From Lottiidibacillus patelloidae (GTDB lineage Bacteria; Bacillota; Bacilli; Bacillales; SA5d-4): a stretch of 64,000 bases of DNA. The translations under genes were made by a program, and so were the position numbers. This document shows, piece after piece, positions 34,342-44,415 of the stretch (position 1 is the first letter of the stretch; every line of letters begins with the position of its first letter). Location of the stretch: assembly GCF_002262935.1 (NCBI RefSeq), contig NZ_NPIA01000001.1, forward strand, positions 310,001 to 374,000, in the 5' to 3' direction. The notes beneath the pieces are model-generated. The model did not search any database and was not told the DNA's origin. It saw only the letters and a program-made list of their open reading frames with translations.

Positions 34342-35244
34342 TTATTCGACAAAATAATCCGTATCAATCTTCTTAATTTCGATTGTATCTATTGTAGAAA
34401 CGCCTAATTGATTATCAATCATTAGGTGAGCTAACTGCTTTCCATCAATAAGGACAATATTACTATCTATTTTTCTAACGAAAGCTAAAGCATCCTTTGT
34501 AAAGTGTGATGTAGTAATAAAAACACCTTTCTTGGCTCGCTGCCCTTGTAAAGCACCAGCAAATTTTTGGATCTCAGGGCTTCCAACTACATTTTCCCAT
34601 CTTTTTGCTTGTAAATATATAATGTCTAATCCAAGTTGATCTTCTTTTATAATCCCGTCTATTCCGCCGTCACCACTTTTACCTACAGCTTGACCAGCAT
34701 CGACAAGTGATCCGCCGTATCCCATTTTAACGAGTAGCTCGACAACTAGACGTTCAAAGAATTCTGGTGAACATGTTTTAATTGTTGAAATCAGTTCATC
34801 TGCCAAAGTATCTTTTAATTCTTGATATGTATTAGCAATAACCTCTTCAGGTGTTTCAGTCTCATTTGTTGAATTTTCATCGTTGCTAGTTTCTTTCTTA
34901 TTTGGATTTATGAATTCCTTAAATTCATCAAACTGTTTGAGATACTTATTTGTAATTTTAGTGGTACTAGGGTCAGCGACTACTGCCAACCCTCTTTCAG
35001 AAATACATGCATATCCTTTTCTAGGAGCTTCGATAAGCATCGCTTTTTTAAGATATGTCTTTGCCCAATGAACTCTGTTTTTAAACACTTTGGTACCGCT
35101 CGGTAACATCTGCTTTAGTTCGTCATCTGATAATTTAAAGTGGTCTGCTAAACAGTTCATTAAGTCACTGTTGGAATACTCTTTACCATCTCTAATGTGT
35201 TCCAATAGAGGGTACATGATTGCCTGATAATCAGGAATACTCAT
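34342..35244 (-). CDS. mrr: Mrr-type restriction endonuclease
   Basis: A 300-aa protein with an N-terminal winged-helix Mrr_N domain (residues ~5-85) and a C-terminal PD-(D/E)xK Mrr_cat domain. The core reads ELLVKMGYGGSLVDAG...KSGDGGIDGIIKED and then IIYLQAKRW (D...QxK). Such enzymes cut methylated DNA. It follows the hsd genes on the same strand, giving the island a second restriction activity. RBS GGAGG lies 5' of the ATG. Confidence 0.85.
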   Translation of the reverse strand: MSIPDYQAIMYPLLEHIRDGKEYSNSDLMNCLADHFKLSDDELKQMLPSGTKVFKNRVHWAKTYLKKAMLIEAPRKGYACISERGLAVVADPSTTKITNKYLKQFDEFKEFINPNKKETSNDENSTNETETPEEVIANTYQELKDTLADELISTIKTCSPEFFERLVVELLVKMGYGGSLVDAGQAVGKSGDGGIDGIIKEDQLGLDIIYLQAKRWENVVGSPEIQKFAGALQGQRAKKGVFITTSHFTKDALAFVRKIDSNIVLIDGKQLAHLMIDNQLGVSTIDTIEIKKIDTDYFVE

Positions 35245-35282
35245 TTTTTATCCTCCATAAAGTATATATTTTATTATAAAAT

Positions 35283-35954
35283 TTATTGTTCAAGTGAATT
35301 TTTTAAAACTTTGAACAAAGCTAATAACTCTTCAGCATCTCGTTTAATATTTAAGTGATGTCCTTCTGTATCCACTATCCCTAATTGACTTGAGTTTTTA
35401 TAATATACATCATAATATTTAAATGTATGGCTTTCCTTCTGATATTTTATAGGGAACTTGTAATATTTGTGTAAAAACTCATCTAAACCATCCCAACAAT
35501 TTGTTATCTCTTTATTATGATTTGGTAAATATTTACCCATTTCCTTATCTGAAATATCATCATTAAACCTTAGAAAACCCTCATCCTCTTTTGTACGTGG
35601 AAAGTTAGGATATCTTAATGCGCGGGGGATATCTCTTCCATCTGAACTAATAATTTCATTTAATGTTTTAATTACCTTAGTAGTATAAAATGAAAATTTC
35701 TTTTTATATTGAAAACTTATTGCCTCTTCTTCCATTTTTCTTTCCTCATCTAATTTATTTGCTAATTTAACTGCCTCATTTGCTGATTCTGCAGCACTGT
35801 CAGTAGCTTCAGCTGCCTTTTTAGTTGACCTGTAAATAAAGTATGTTAATACTGCCATAACTAACATGTTTATAATGCTTATCCAATTCTCTTTATCAAA
35901 AAACATTAATCCTTCCATAATATTTCCTCCAATATTCACAAAAAACTCTCTCAT
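35283..35954 (-). CDS. membrane-anchored protein of unknown function
   Basis: A 223-aa protein. ATG 35954 follows AAAGGGGG; a second good start is ATG 35918 behind GGAGG. One helix (WISIINMLVMAVLTYFIYR) near the N-terminus, then a short coiled coil (AESANEAVKLANKLDEERKM), and a cytoplasmic domain of ~130 residues. It lies between hsdR and mrr on the same strand, so it is probably co-expressed. Topology resembles sensing or abortive-infection membrane proteins; that is conjecture. Confidence 0.6.
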   Translation of the reverse strand: MREFFVNIGGNIMEGLMFFDKENWISIINMLVMAVLTYFIYRSTKKAAEATDSAAESANEAVKLANKLDEERKMEEEAISFQYKKKFSFYTTKVIKTLNEIISSDGRDIPRALRYPNFPRTKEDEGFLRFNDDISDKEMGKYLPNHNKEITNCWDGLDEFLHKYYKFPIKYQKESHTFKYYDVYYKNSSQLGIVDTEGHHLNIKRDAEELLALFKVLKNSLEQ

Positions 35955-35975
35955 TACTAATCCCCCTTTATACAA

Positions 35976-38912
35976 TTACTTTTTATAATGCACACTAGCC
36001 AAATCCACCAACTGCTGCGTTAGCGCTTCGAGCTTTTCCTTCGGGCATTTCGCTAGTCGCAGTTGCTTCTTTATCTTCTTACGCATCTCACGCATGACAT
36101 CTTCTTTTTGCGTCCATTCCACAACCGCTTCAGTTTGAATAATATCGGTTACCACTTGTGTTAGATCTTTCAGGTAATCATTTTCTTCACCTTCAAGTTC
36201 CTTCTCTAGCATTTGGAAGAATGGATACTCTTCACGAGAGAAGCCGTGCTGTAGACTAGCGTTTGACGTTTCACGCATGCCGTTAATCATGCTTGATAGT
36301 TCTTCCATGTAATCAGCAATTTCCATTTGCTTTTGCTTACGAGCTTCGATGAGCTGTTCAAGCTTCTCTCTTAGTGAAGCATAGTACACAGGGTTTGCAT
36401 CAATCTTGATTTTGATTTCATGTTTAATGGCATGCTCCATTTCTGCTGCTTTTGCTTCAGGTGTTTTTGCTTCTTCTAATTGCTTTTCGAACTTGTTTGA
36501 TAAAATATCAACTGGTTCATGCAAGATTTCAATGGACGATGCATGAAGGTGTTCGGCAATTAGTTGTTTTACCTTTTCGCCACAATCAGAAATGTCCAAT
36601 GCTTCTTCACGGAAACGTGACTTTGCCCCTTGTCGTACTTTTCCTAAGAACTTCAAATCATCTACATAAGGTTGCGCCTTTGGACTTGGCATAATCATAT
36701 CCATGCTTTGTGCAAACTTTTTAAATGCTGTGTCAAATTCATGACGTACATCTTCTGGTTCAAGGACTTGAATACAAGAATCTAGGTTATCTTTGTTAAT
36801 GTAATCAAAGTAACTCATTGCTTTACGATGCCTTGTCTGCAAGCGTGGTATTTCGCTTTCTACGGGCATTAGTGCACCTTGGATGTCTTGCTTATGGAAG
36901 ATGCTTAACGCCTTCTCTAAGAAGCTAGAAACGCCAAAATAGTCAACGATAAGACCATAATCCTTCTTATCATACTTACGGTTCGTACGAGCAATCGCTT
37001 GTAGTAAGTTATGTTCTTTTAATGGCTTATCTAAGTACATGACTTGTTCAATTGGCGCATCAAAACCAGTAAGTAATTTATCACAAACGATAAGGAAGGA
37101 GAGTTTATCTTCACTCATTGGTTTCTTAAATCGATCAATGATGTTTTTCTCTTCATCTTTCGTAATGTGATACTTCTTCATGTGATCTTTATCGTTATGT
37201 CCACTTGAGTAAATAACGGCAGACTCTAGGTCACTTAATTCATCTAGTTTTTCTTTGTACATGACAGCCGCTTCGCGTGAGATAGCAACGATCTGTGCCT
37301 TAAATCCATTTGGTTGAATATGAGTTTCATAGTGTTCGATAATATCTAATACAATTTGTTCAATGCGTTTCGGTGCAGCGACAATCGCTTCTTCTGTTGC
37401 ATACTTTTTCTTAATACGTTCACGATCTTCTTCATCATACTCACGGAACTTACGGTCAAAGAGTTGGTCTAGTGTTTCTCCTTGTACATGAAGTTCTGTC
37501 ATACGAGCTTCATAGAAAATAGGAACTGTCGCACCATCATCAACTGCTTGTTCTATCGTGTATTTATCGATATAAGAACCGAAGGTACCTGTTGTACTTT
37601 TATCTTCCTTATCAATTGGTGTACCAGTAAAACCTAAATAACAAGCATTAGGAAGCGCTGTACGCATGTTCATCGCTAAGCCTTTGTATTGAGAGCGATG
37701 ACTTTCATCGACCATGACAATAATGTTTTCATCATCTGATAGTTCAGGATACTTTTCCTCTTCATCATTTGTTTGGAACTTCTGAACAAGCGTCATAATC
37801 GTAGAACCAGGTCCTTGTTGAAGTAAGTCCTTTAGCTTTGATACAGATGGTGCTTGTTGTGGGTTAGGGAAGCCGCAACGACGGAATGTATTTGTAATTT
37901 GATCATCTAAGTCTTTACGGTCAGTAACTATGACTATTGTTGGGTTTTTCAACGCTTCAATTCGTCGTAGTTTCACAGATAAGTAAACCATCGTTAATGA
38001 CTTACCACTTCCTTGTGTATGCCATACGACACCACCACGATCACGAGGGTCTTTTGCGTGTAAAATACGGTTAATTGCTTTGTTTACAGCACGGTACTGC
38101 TGATAACGAGCAAGCTTCTTAATCGTTCTTCCGCCTTCTGGTTCAAAGACGATGAAGTTTTGGATTAAATCTAGTAAGTTCGTTTTTGATAGCATCCCAG
38201 CCACTAAAATGTCTTGTGGGGGAGGGTTATCTCCAATTTCAGGTACAGTTAATGGATATGGATCTTTCCATTCCCCGAAGTGTTGTACTTTTGCGCCGAT
38301 CGTTCCAGCCTTTGCACGGTCTTTACTTGTGCCAATCATGAATTGGTTGTAGTGGAAGAGATGTTCAACTTCTTCTTGGTAACGGCGTAATTGCTTAACG
38401 GCATCACCGATTTGTTGGTCTGCTTGCAAGAATGGACTTTTACATTCAATCACGACAATAGGTAACCCATTGATGTAAATAATAAGGTCAGGACGTATCG
38501 TGCCTTTTGCATCAGTAATTGAGAATTGATCAACGACTAGATATTCATTGTTTAATGGGTTTTCAAAGTCGATTAGTTTAACCGTTTGGTTTTTCTTTCC
38601 CTTACCTAAGTCTTGCTGAACAGATATGTAGTTTACGAGCATGTCATAAAACTTCTCGTTTGCTTCCATGATGTTAGTTGCTTCGATATGGGTAATGGAA
38701 CGGAGCACTTTGTTTAGATTGCTGTCGTTAATCCATAGGTTGAACTTCTTAATAGCAGCTTGAAGACGATCCTTTAGTACAACTTCACGTTTTGACTCAC
38801 GCTCGGAATCCAAAGAAGGACCATGAATATGTTCATAGCCCATTTCTTTGAGTTGTTCAATTAATCGATCTTCCACTAATGTCTTTTCGTTCCAATCTTT
38901 TGATGAGGTCAT
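35976..38912 (-). CDS. hsdR: type I restriction enzyme R subunit
   Basis: A 978-aa HsdR. The N-terminal nuclease has RPDLIIYINGLPIVVIECKS (PD-ExK). Motor: Walker A HTQGSGKSLT, IVIVTDRKDLDDQ, DEAD-like VDESHRSQYKGLA, motif III GFTGTPID, motif V/VI LLTGFDAPIEQVMYLDKPL and QAIARTNR. A long helical C-terminus docks HsdM/S. Length is full for the family. It translocates and cleaves unmodified DNA. The start overlaps the hsdS stop by 4 bases. Confidence 0.95.
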   Translation of the reverse strand: MTSSKDWNEKTLVEDRLIEQLKEMGYEHIHGPSLDSERESKREVVLKDRLQAAIKKFNLWINDSNLNKVLRSITHIEATNIMEANEKFYDMLVNYISVQQDLGKGKKNQTVKLIDFENPLNNEYLVVDQFSITDAKGTIRPDLIIYINGLPIVVIECKSPFLQADQQIGDAVKQLRRYQEEVEHLFHYNQFMIGTSKDRAKAGTIGAKVQHFGEWKDPYPLTVPEIGDNPPPQDILVAGMLSKTNLLDLIQNFIVFEPEGGRTIKKLARYQQYRAVNKAINRILHAKDPRDRGGVVWHTQGSGKSLTMVYLSVKLRRIEALKNPTIVIVTDRKDLDDQITNTFRRCGFPNPQQAPSVSKLKDLLQQGPGSTIMTLVQKFQTNDEEEKYPELSDDENIIVMVDESHRSQYKGLAMNMRTALPNACYLGFTGTPIDKEDKSTTGTFGSYIDKYTIEQAVDDGATVPIFYEARMTELHVQGETLDQLFDRKFREYDEEDRERIKKKYATEEAIVAAPKRIEQIVLDIIEHYETHIQPNGFKAQIVAISREAAVMYKEKLDELSDLESAVIYSSGHNDKDHMKKYHITKDEEKNIIDRFKKPMSEDKLSFLIVCDKLLTGFDAPIEQVMYLDKPLKEHNLLQAIARTNRKYDKKDYGLIVDYFGVSSFLEKALSIFHKQDIQGALMPVESEIPRLQTRHRKAMSYFDYINKDNLDSCIQVLEPEDVRHEFDTAFKKFAQSMDMIMPSPKAQPYVDDLKFLGKVRQGAKSRFREEALDISDCGEKVKQLIAEHLHASSIEILHEPVDILSNKFEKQLEEAKTPEAKAAEMEHAIKHEIKIKIDANPVYYASLREKLEQLIEARKQKQMEIADYMEELSSMINGMRETSNASLQHGFSREEYPFFQMLEKELEGEENDYLKDLTQVVTDIIQTEAVVEWTQKEDVMREMRKKIKKQLRLAKCPKEKLEALTQQLVDLASVHYKK

Positions 38913-40237
38913 GTGGAAACCACCTCGTTTTCATCTACTTTTACACGTACTTTACCTGTGAGAAGGACTTGCATAAGGCCTTTTTTCAGAGTATTTAACT
39001 TCTGATAAAATCTAGTTTCTTTTTCTATCTTTTCATCAAAAATTGACAGCATTGATGCAATTTTATCTTGCTCTAGTAAACTTGGAACTGGAACCATAAA
39101 AGAAGAATACTCATTCCCATTGATTCCAGGCTGTCCACTTCTAGTTGACATGACCTTAACCCAATTCCAGTAATACTTTGTATTTACAATACTTGAAATA
39201 AACATAGGGTTTACAATTTCTTTATTTAATTTAAACCTAATCAAAAATCCTGCAAAAACTAATGAGCCATCTTTATCATCATAAAGATATGATTTCCCAG
39301 TTGTGTTTCCCGTCCTAGCAAACACGATATCGCCGTACTCTAATAAATATCTTTCATAGTTTTCTTCTGCTATCCCTTTTTTATCTGAAGGAATAAGCTT
39401 TCCTCTATCATCAATATCAGTAATTCTTAAGTATCGAGGTTGGTTCGCCCTATATTCCGTAGCCTTAGCACCTATACCATACTCACCTTTTCCAAGTGAA
39501 ACCTCTTCTAAAGTTTGCACTTCCCACTCCACAGGAATTTCACCAATCTCCGTTTTCTTAAAGCGAGTATGACCAATTCCTTTTGTAAGAAGCTGTTGCA
39601 TTAATCCTTTCTTCACTTTCTCCGTTTGCTCTATGATTGCTTCTGTTTTTTCAATAGCATTATCAACTGAGGAGAGGATTGCTGCGATTTTTGTTTGTTC
39701 TTCTTTCCTACTAGGAATTGCAACTTTTAGTGAATTTAGGCTTTTCTTTGTAATGTGAGGTTGAGCACTACCAACTTTTGCCCTTCTTATAAATTCTTCA
39801 ATAACTTTCCCCCTAAGGAGCTGCATCCAATATTTATAAATTATGTCATCTACTTTAGCACGAAGTATAAGCATTGCTGAGTTTATGCGAATATTTTCAA
39901 AGGGTACTGTTTCATCAAAAAATGATATGTTTCCAATAGTGCCTCTAGAGGTCATTACAATGTCATTTCTTTCTAGTTTTCCATTTCTTAAAGTATTTTC
40001 CTTTTCTTCACTAATAAATTTTTTAGTTTTAAAAGAAAATCCTGTTTTTGTAACGTTTTTGGTGTCTAAAAACAAGCAATATCCATTAGATAAAAAATCT
40101 TTTTCATTCGGATAATTTTTACCTCTGTCACCATCAATTGCTTTAAAGATATCTTCAATTTTAACAACTTCCCACTTCTCAGGAACATCAATTAATACAT
40201 TGTTTTTAGAGGTTTGACCAATCATATCACTCACCAT
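38909..40237 (-). CDS. hsdS: type I restriction enzyme specificity subunit
   Basis: A 442-aa HsdS with two target-recognition domains, about residues 15-190 and 235-405. Each is followed by a conserved helix: KIAAILSSVDNAIEKTEAIIEQTEKVKKGLMQQLLT and KIASMLSIFDEKIEKETRFYQKLNTLKKGLMQVLLT. The repeat symmetry is typical. It determines the bipartite recognition sequence, which cannot be read from the protein. Overlaps hsdM by 11 bases. Confidence 0.93.
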   Translation of the reverse strand: MVSDMIGQTSKNNVLIDVPEKWEVVKIEDIFKAIDGDRGKNYPNEKDFLSNGYCLFLDTKNVTKTGFSFKTKKFISEEKENTLRNGKLERNDIVMTSRGTIGNISFFDETVPFENIRINSAMLILRAKVDDIIYKYWMQLLRGKVIEEFIRRAKVGSAQPHITKKSLNSLKVAIPSRKEEQTKIAAILSSVDNAIEKTEAIIEQTEKVKKGLMQQLLTKGIGHTRFKKTEIGEIPVEWEVQTLEEVSLGKGEYGIGAKATEYRANQPRYLRITDIDDRGKLIPSDKKGIAEENYERYLLEYGDIVFARTGNTTGKSYLYDDKDGSLVFAGFLIRFKLNKEIVNPMFISSIVNTKYYWNWVKVMSTRSGQPGINGNEYSSFMVPVPSLLEQDKIASMLSIFDEKIEKETRFYQKLNTLKKGLMQVLLTGKVRVKVDENEVVST

Positions 40238-41708
40238 ACCCCAACTCCTTCAAGTAGCCATTCATGAGAGCTTCGATGTCTTCACGTTCATTTTCAAGTT
40301 TACGGAGTTCAGTTAGTGCTTGTGCTACGTCAATTTGTTCTTCTTCTTCCGTTGTGTCGATATAGCGAGCGATGTTTAGGTTGTAGTCGTTTTCTTTAAT
40401 TTCATCAAGTGAAACTGCACGGCAGTACTTTTCTTGTTCTTCGCCTTTGTCGTAGGCAGTAATGATTTTCTCAATGTCTCGCTCACGTAACGTGTTTTGG
40501 TTTTTACCTTCTTGATAGTCTTCAGAACCGTTTAAGAAGAAGACTTTGCCTTTTTTATGTTCTTCTTTGTTTCGGTTTAGTACTAGAATACATGCTGGAA
40601 TACCAGTTCCATAGAAAAGGTTTGAAGGTAAGCCGATAACCGCTTCTACTAAATCTTCCTCAAGTAGTCCTTGTCTGATTTTCCCTTCTGCTGCGCCACG
40701 GAATAGAATACCGTGTGGCATTACAACGCCAGCTTTTCCTTCATGGTTAAGTGTTGACACCATATGTTGAATGAAAGCAAGGTCGCCTTTGTCTTTTGGT
40801 GGTAAGCCGAAACGGAAACGTCCGTATTGGTCACTTTCAGCTTCTTCACGTCCCCAGTTCTTTAGAGAGAACGGTGGATTGGCAATGACACGATCGTAAA
40901 GGATTAGTTCACCATCTTCAAGTAACTTTGGCTCACGGATTGTATCACCTTTCTCAATGCGGTGGTCACTTAGTCCGTGTAGAAGTAAGTTCATCTTACA
41001 AATTGCCCATGTGTTTAAGTTACGTTCTTGTCCATGCAGCGTTAAGTTACGAGGATTGCCGCCTTGTGACTTGATGTAATCAACAGACTGAATAAGCATA
41101 CCGCCGCTTCCTACTGTTGGGTCGCATACACGCATGCCTTCTTCTGGTTTTAGTATTTTCACAAGTAGTTCTACTACTTTATTTGGAGAATAAAATTCGC
41201 CACCTTTTTTACCTGCATCATCGGCAAATTGCCCAATTAGGTACTCATAAGCACGACCAAGCATGTCAGGCTCAGAAAGGTTTGCGTTACTTAAGTGGAT
41301 AGCTGAAAAGTGTTGTATTAATTGGATCAGCAGTCTATCAGGTAGCTTTTCCTTATCGTTGAAGTCAATTGTTGCTAGAACGCCTTGTAGGGAAGCATTT
41401 TCTTCTTCTAGTGCTTCAAAGGCTTTGTTTATAGTATCACCGATGTCTTGTGTTTGCGCTTGGATATTTGACCAGCGTGCACGTTCTGGAACGAAGAATT
41501 GGTGTTCATCACGATCATGCCATCCATAATCATCGCCTTCTTGTTCTTCTATACGTTTTGCTGTTTCAACAAATACATCGTTTAGTCGCTTTAAAAATAA
41601 CATACCGAATATATAGTTTTTATAGTCAGAAGAATCAATGCTACCACGCAAAATGTTAGCAGATTCCCATAAATGTGATTCAAGTTGTTGTTGTGATAAT
41701 TTTTCCAT
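40227..41708 (-). CDS. hsdM: type I DNA methyltransferase M subunit
   Basis: A 493-aa N6-adenine methyltransferase. HsdM_N helical domain (residues ~1-130), then the SAM site VCDPTVGSGGMLIQS and catalytic NPPFS in VIANPPFSLKNWG. ATG 41708 is chosen over 41723 because GGAGAG fits it. It methylates adenine within the HsdS-specified site to protect host DNA and is the first gene of hsdMSR. Confidence 0.94.
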   Translation of the reverse strand: MEKLSQQQLESHLWESANILRGSIDSSDYKNYIFGMLFLKRLNDVFVETAKRIEEQEGDDYGWHDRDEHQFFVPERARWSNIQAQTQDIGDTINKAFEALEEENASLQGVLATIDFNDKEKLPDRLLIQLIQHFSAIHLSNANLSEPDMLGRAYEYLIGQFADDAGKKGGEFYSPNKVVELLVKILKPEEGMRVCDPTVGSGGMLIQSVDYIKSQGGNPRNLTLHGQERNLNTWAICKMNLLLHGLSDHRIEKGDTIREPKLLEDGELILYDRVIANPPFSLKNWGREEAESDQYGRFRFGLPPKDKGDLAFIQHMVSTLNHEGKAGVVMPHGILFRGAAEGKIRQGLLEEDLVEAVIGLPSNLFYGTGIPACILVLNRNKEEHKKGKVFFLNGSEDYQEGKNQNTLRERDIEKIITAYDKGEEQEKYCRAVSLDEIKENDYNLNIARYIDTTEEEEQIDVAQALTELRKLENEREDIEALMNGYLKELGYGE

Positions 41709-41909
41709 ACTAACACTCTCCATCTAGTAGTTTCTCTTTATTTATATACATACTAGTTTAGTTTACCAAATATATGTAGGACTTGGCTATGAAATTAACA
41801 TTATTTGTAATTGCTTATAGAATGAAAAATTCATATATATTTTCTGGGCCTACTAGGATGCCGTTGTGGGTGTTCTTGCGCCGTTCGTTGCCCCACCCCT
41901 TAAATCAGC

Positions 41910-41940
41910 AAAAAAACAGAGAAGAATTACTTCTCTGTTC
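41910..41940 (-). terminator. minus-strand terminator overlapping the stop codon
   Basis: The stem CAGAGAAG / CTTCTCTG around AATTA, followed on the minus strand by a T tract. The stop codon of the coiled-coil gene lies in its loop. About 185 bp downstream hsdM begins its own unit; nothing else is visible between. Confidence 0.8.
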
Positions 41941-43228
41941 GCAACTTGTTAATTTGATCTGCTAAAGATTTAATTAATTCAGGGTTACTTATTAGATCTT
42001 CTATTACTTTTTTTTGATTCTGTGATTGTTCATCTACATTAGTTAATGATACTCCTACACCGAAATACTTGTTTACAAGAGATTCTTTTACATCTTTTTG
42101 CTTTTCAGTATCTAAATCTTTTAGGTAAGGGTCTAATGATGCAAGTTCTAATTCAATTTTTCTGTTTTTTCTTTCTTCATTTCTATGGTTTCCTGCTTGT
42201 TTTGCACAGTATGTAAATAATGTTAACCCTATTCCAGTTATGATAAATCTGCTTACAAGTACAGTCCAATTAAGCTCACTTGCAGAATTGATAATAAATT
42301 TCACTCCAAAACTTAACAGGAATACTAAAGTTGCAATAGAGAATAAATTCCATGTAAATGCTTTTCTCGCCTCAGTATTGGCTATTTTTTGATATCCATG
42401 AGCTAATCCTTTCATACTCATAAGCCCAAGAATCTTCTCAGCTTCTTTATTCATTTCATTAATACTATTATATTCGTCTTGCATCTTCTTGTTTAATTTT
42501 GCTACGGCATCTTCAAAGACCGATTTTTGGTTTTGAAGTTGATCTTCAAATAATTCCTTTTGCACTAAAATTTGATTAGCTAATTTTTCTTCAAAATCAT
42601 GGAAAGAATTGTTTAACTCTTCCTTAGTATTTTTAATTAATTGCTCTGTTTTTTCATTTCTTTCGCTTTGACCATTGAGGAACTTATCTTGAAAATCAGA
42701 AATTATTGTGTCAATTCTTTGCTTTTGACTATTTATTGATTCACTTAGTTCAATTAACAACTTCTTGTTTTTAATAAATGTTGATTTACTTTCTGTAACT
42801 TCCTTTTCCAAATTAGATAAGTGTTGCGCTGCAGATTGTCTAAATCTGATTACAGAATTACGTACACCTTCAATTTCGTCAGGAGTCCTAGTTACTACTA
42901 GTTGTGATATGAGTTGTAAAATAACTTCCATGGAATTTTTTATATTGTTTAAGTGTTGTTGATTTCTATTCCCCTTAAAATGGTTTATTTCTGAAAGGCA
43001 AGTAGATGTATTGTTTCCTAAATTGTTCAAAGTATTATCTGAAATGAGCCAAGGGTCTGCAATATCTAAGGTGTGTTTTAAATAATTAAAAATATCTCTA
43101 ACTCTATAAAAAATTTCTAGTTGACTTTCAGGTAACTTGATAGAATCAATATCTTCTATTAATTCTAGAACATTCTCTGTATTTTTATATGCTATGTGAC
43201 GAGTTAATCGTTCCTCTTGAACTAGCAA
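41927..43228 (-). CDS. coiled-coil protein with two membrane helices
   Basis: A 433-aa protein. Residues ~1-120 are helical; ~130-270 form a long coiled coil (QRIDTIISDFQDKFLNGQ; FEDQLQNQKSVFEDAVAKL). Two membrane helices follow (NLFSIATLVFLLSFGVKFII and VSRFIITGIGLTLFTYCA), and a charged C-terminus closes it. No enzyme motif. Upstream of hsdM, same strand, own terminator. A membrane-associated sensor or effector in defence is possible but not shown. Confidence 0.6.
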   Translation of the reverse strand: MLVQEERLTRHIAYKNTENVLELIEDIDSIKLPESQLEIFYRVRDIFNYLKHTLDIADPWLISDNTLNNLGNNTSTCLSEINHFKGNRNQQHLNNIKNSMEVILQLISQLVVTRTPDEIEGVRNSVIRFRQSAAQHLSNLEKEVTESKSTFIKNKKLLIELSESINSQKQRIDTIISDFQDKFLNGQSERNEKTEQLIKNTKEELNNSFHDFEEKLANQILVQKELFEDQLQNQKSVFEDAVAKLNKKMQDEYNSINEMNKEAEKILGLMSMKGLAHGYQKIANTEARKAFTWNLFSIATLVFLLSFGVKFIINSASELNWTVLVSRFIITGIGLTLFTYCAKQAGNHRNEERKNRKIELELASLDPYLKDLDTEKQKDVKESLVNKYFGVGVSLTNVDEQSQNQKKVIEDLISNPELIKSLADQINKLRTEK

Positions 43229-43379
43229 TGTTATCTCTCCCTTTAAATAATATGTATATTATACATCAATAAACTAAAATTCTTCAAAAATTACAAAATA
43301 TGGATTTTTATTTAACTATACGAATGTAAATTATCATGTAACTACTTTCCAATAGGATTGATAAAGGAGGTGATTATAT

Positions 43380-43595
43380 ATGAAGGAAAAGAAAACTTTA
43401 CCTGATGAATTATTAACTGTTTTGCAGCAGCTAACAATGAATGGTGACATTAAAATGGCTGGTATTGCGTTGAAACTTTACCTAGTGCGCTGTTGGAAGA
43501 TGGAAGGGAAGGAAGCAACGGAATTAACAAGGAGGTGGTTTAGAAAGCATTATCCTAAGCATTTAGCAATCTATTTAAAGAAGCGTTATGGTTAA
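43380..43595 (+). CDS. small basic protein, 71 aa
   Basis: MKEKKTLPDELLTVLQQL at the start and RRWFRKHYPKHLAIYLKKRYG at the end. Preceded by the perfect AAGGAGGTGAT. Basic and helical; small proteins like this are common before RadC in Bacillus islands. Function unknown. Confidence 0.7.
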   Translation: MKEKKTLPDELLTVLQQLTMNGDIKMAGIALKLYLVRCWKMEGKEATELTRRWFRKHYPKHLAIYLKKRYG

Positions 43596-43654
43596 GAGCT
43601 CTTTTGTAAGGAAACTTGCAGAAGGGCTTTTATTTGTTTAAGGAGGTGGTGCGA

Positions 43655-43705
43655 TTGATTGCGACAGATGCAGTTTATCAGTTCAAAAGAAAAAAGACGG
43701 CATAA
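43655..43705 (+). CDS. micro-ORF, 16 codons
   Basis: TTG 43655 follows AAGGAGGTGG by 6-7 bases and opens a short basic peptide (MIATDAVYQFKRKKTA) in the 175-bp gap before radC. The ribosome site is the only support; it could be a decayed gene start. Confidence 0.3.
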   Translation: MIATDAVYQFKRKKTA

Positions 43706-43806
43706 TAGCCGCCACATATGTGTGTAAGTTCATTCTATCAAAATAATAAACGGTGTGAAAGGGAGTAGCGATGATGCTGCTCCTTTTTCTATGGGAGGAA
43801 ATAATA

Positions 43807-44415
43807 ATGAAGCAATATAATATGGAAACCTTAAAAACATTACTAGCAAATACTATTAATGAGAAACCAGATAGCTATACGATACAACAGATCTTCTCTT
43901 CAGTTCAATCATTCCATGATCTAATTGATGTGTCAGAAGAAGAATTGATGACGATAAAGGGAATTGGTAAAACAAAGGCAAAAGCAATTGTATCTGCATT
44001 ACAGTTAGCTAAGGTGATGTATGAAAACCATGATGAAGAACGTTATGTAATCCGCTCGCCGCGTGATGTGTACGATTATGTGTATGCAGAGATGAAGTAC
44101 TTAACGCAAGAACACTTTGTGTTGCTAGGATTGAATACAAAAAATCAGGTGATGTTTAAACAAACCGTTACCGTTGGTACGTTGAACGCATCACTTGTGC
44201 ATCCCAGAGAAGTATTTCGCCCACTAATACGCCGCAGTTGTGCTTCGGCAATTGTACTGCACAATCATCCAAGTGGTGATCCTACCCCTTCGCGTGAAGA
44301 TATTAAGGTAACGGAGCGATTAAGTGAAGTTGGAAAGATTGTAGGAATTGAGTTGTTGGATCATGTGATTGTTGGAAATGATTATGTGTCTTTGAAAGAA
44401 AAAGGGTATCTGTAA
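43807..44415 (+). CDS. radC: RadC-like JAB/MPN-domain protein
   Basis: A 202-aa protein. A helix-hairpin-helix segment (MTIKGIGKTKAKAIVSAL) is followed by the JAB domain with metalloprotease-like VLHNHPSGDPTPSREDI (H-x-H-P-x(n)-S-x-x-D). ATG 43807 selected by GGGAGG. Island-borne RadC proteins are common in mobile elements. Biochemical activity uncertain. Confidence 0.88.
   Translation: MKQYNMETLKTLLANTINEKPDSYTIQQIFSSVQSFHDLIDVSEEELMTIKGIGKTKAKAIVSALQLAKVMYENHDEERYVIRSPRDVYDYVYAEMKYLTQEHFVLLGLNTKNQVMFKQTVTVGTLNASLVHPREVFRPLIRRSCASAIVLHNHPSGDPTPSREDIKVTERLSEVGKIVGIELLDHVIVGNDYVSLKEKGYL

Noticed and set aside
41783-41965. 60-aa ORF downstream of hsdM start region
   Set aside because: No ribosome site, odd composition, and it runs into a terminator and the 3' end of a gene on the other strand.
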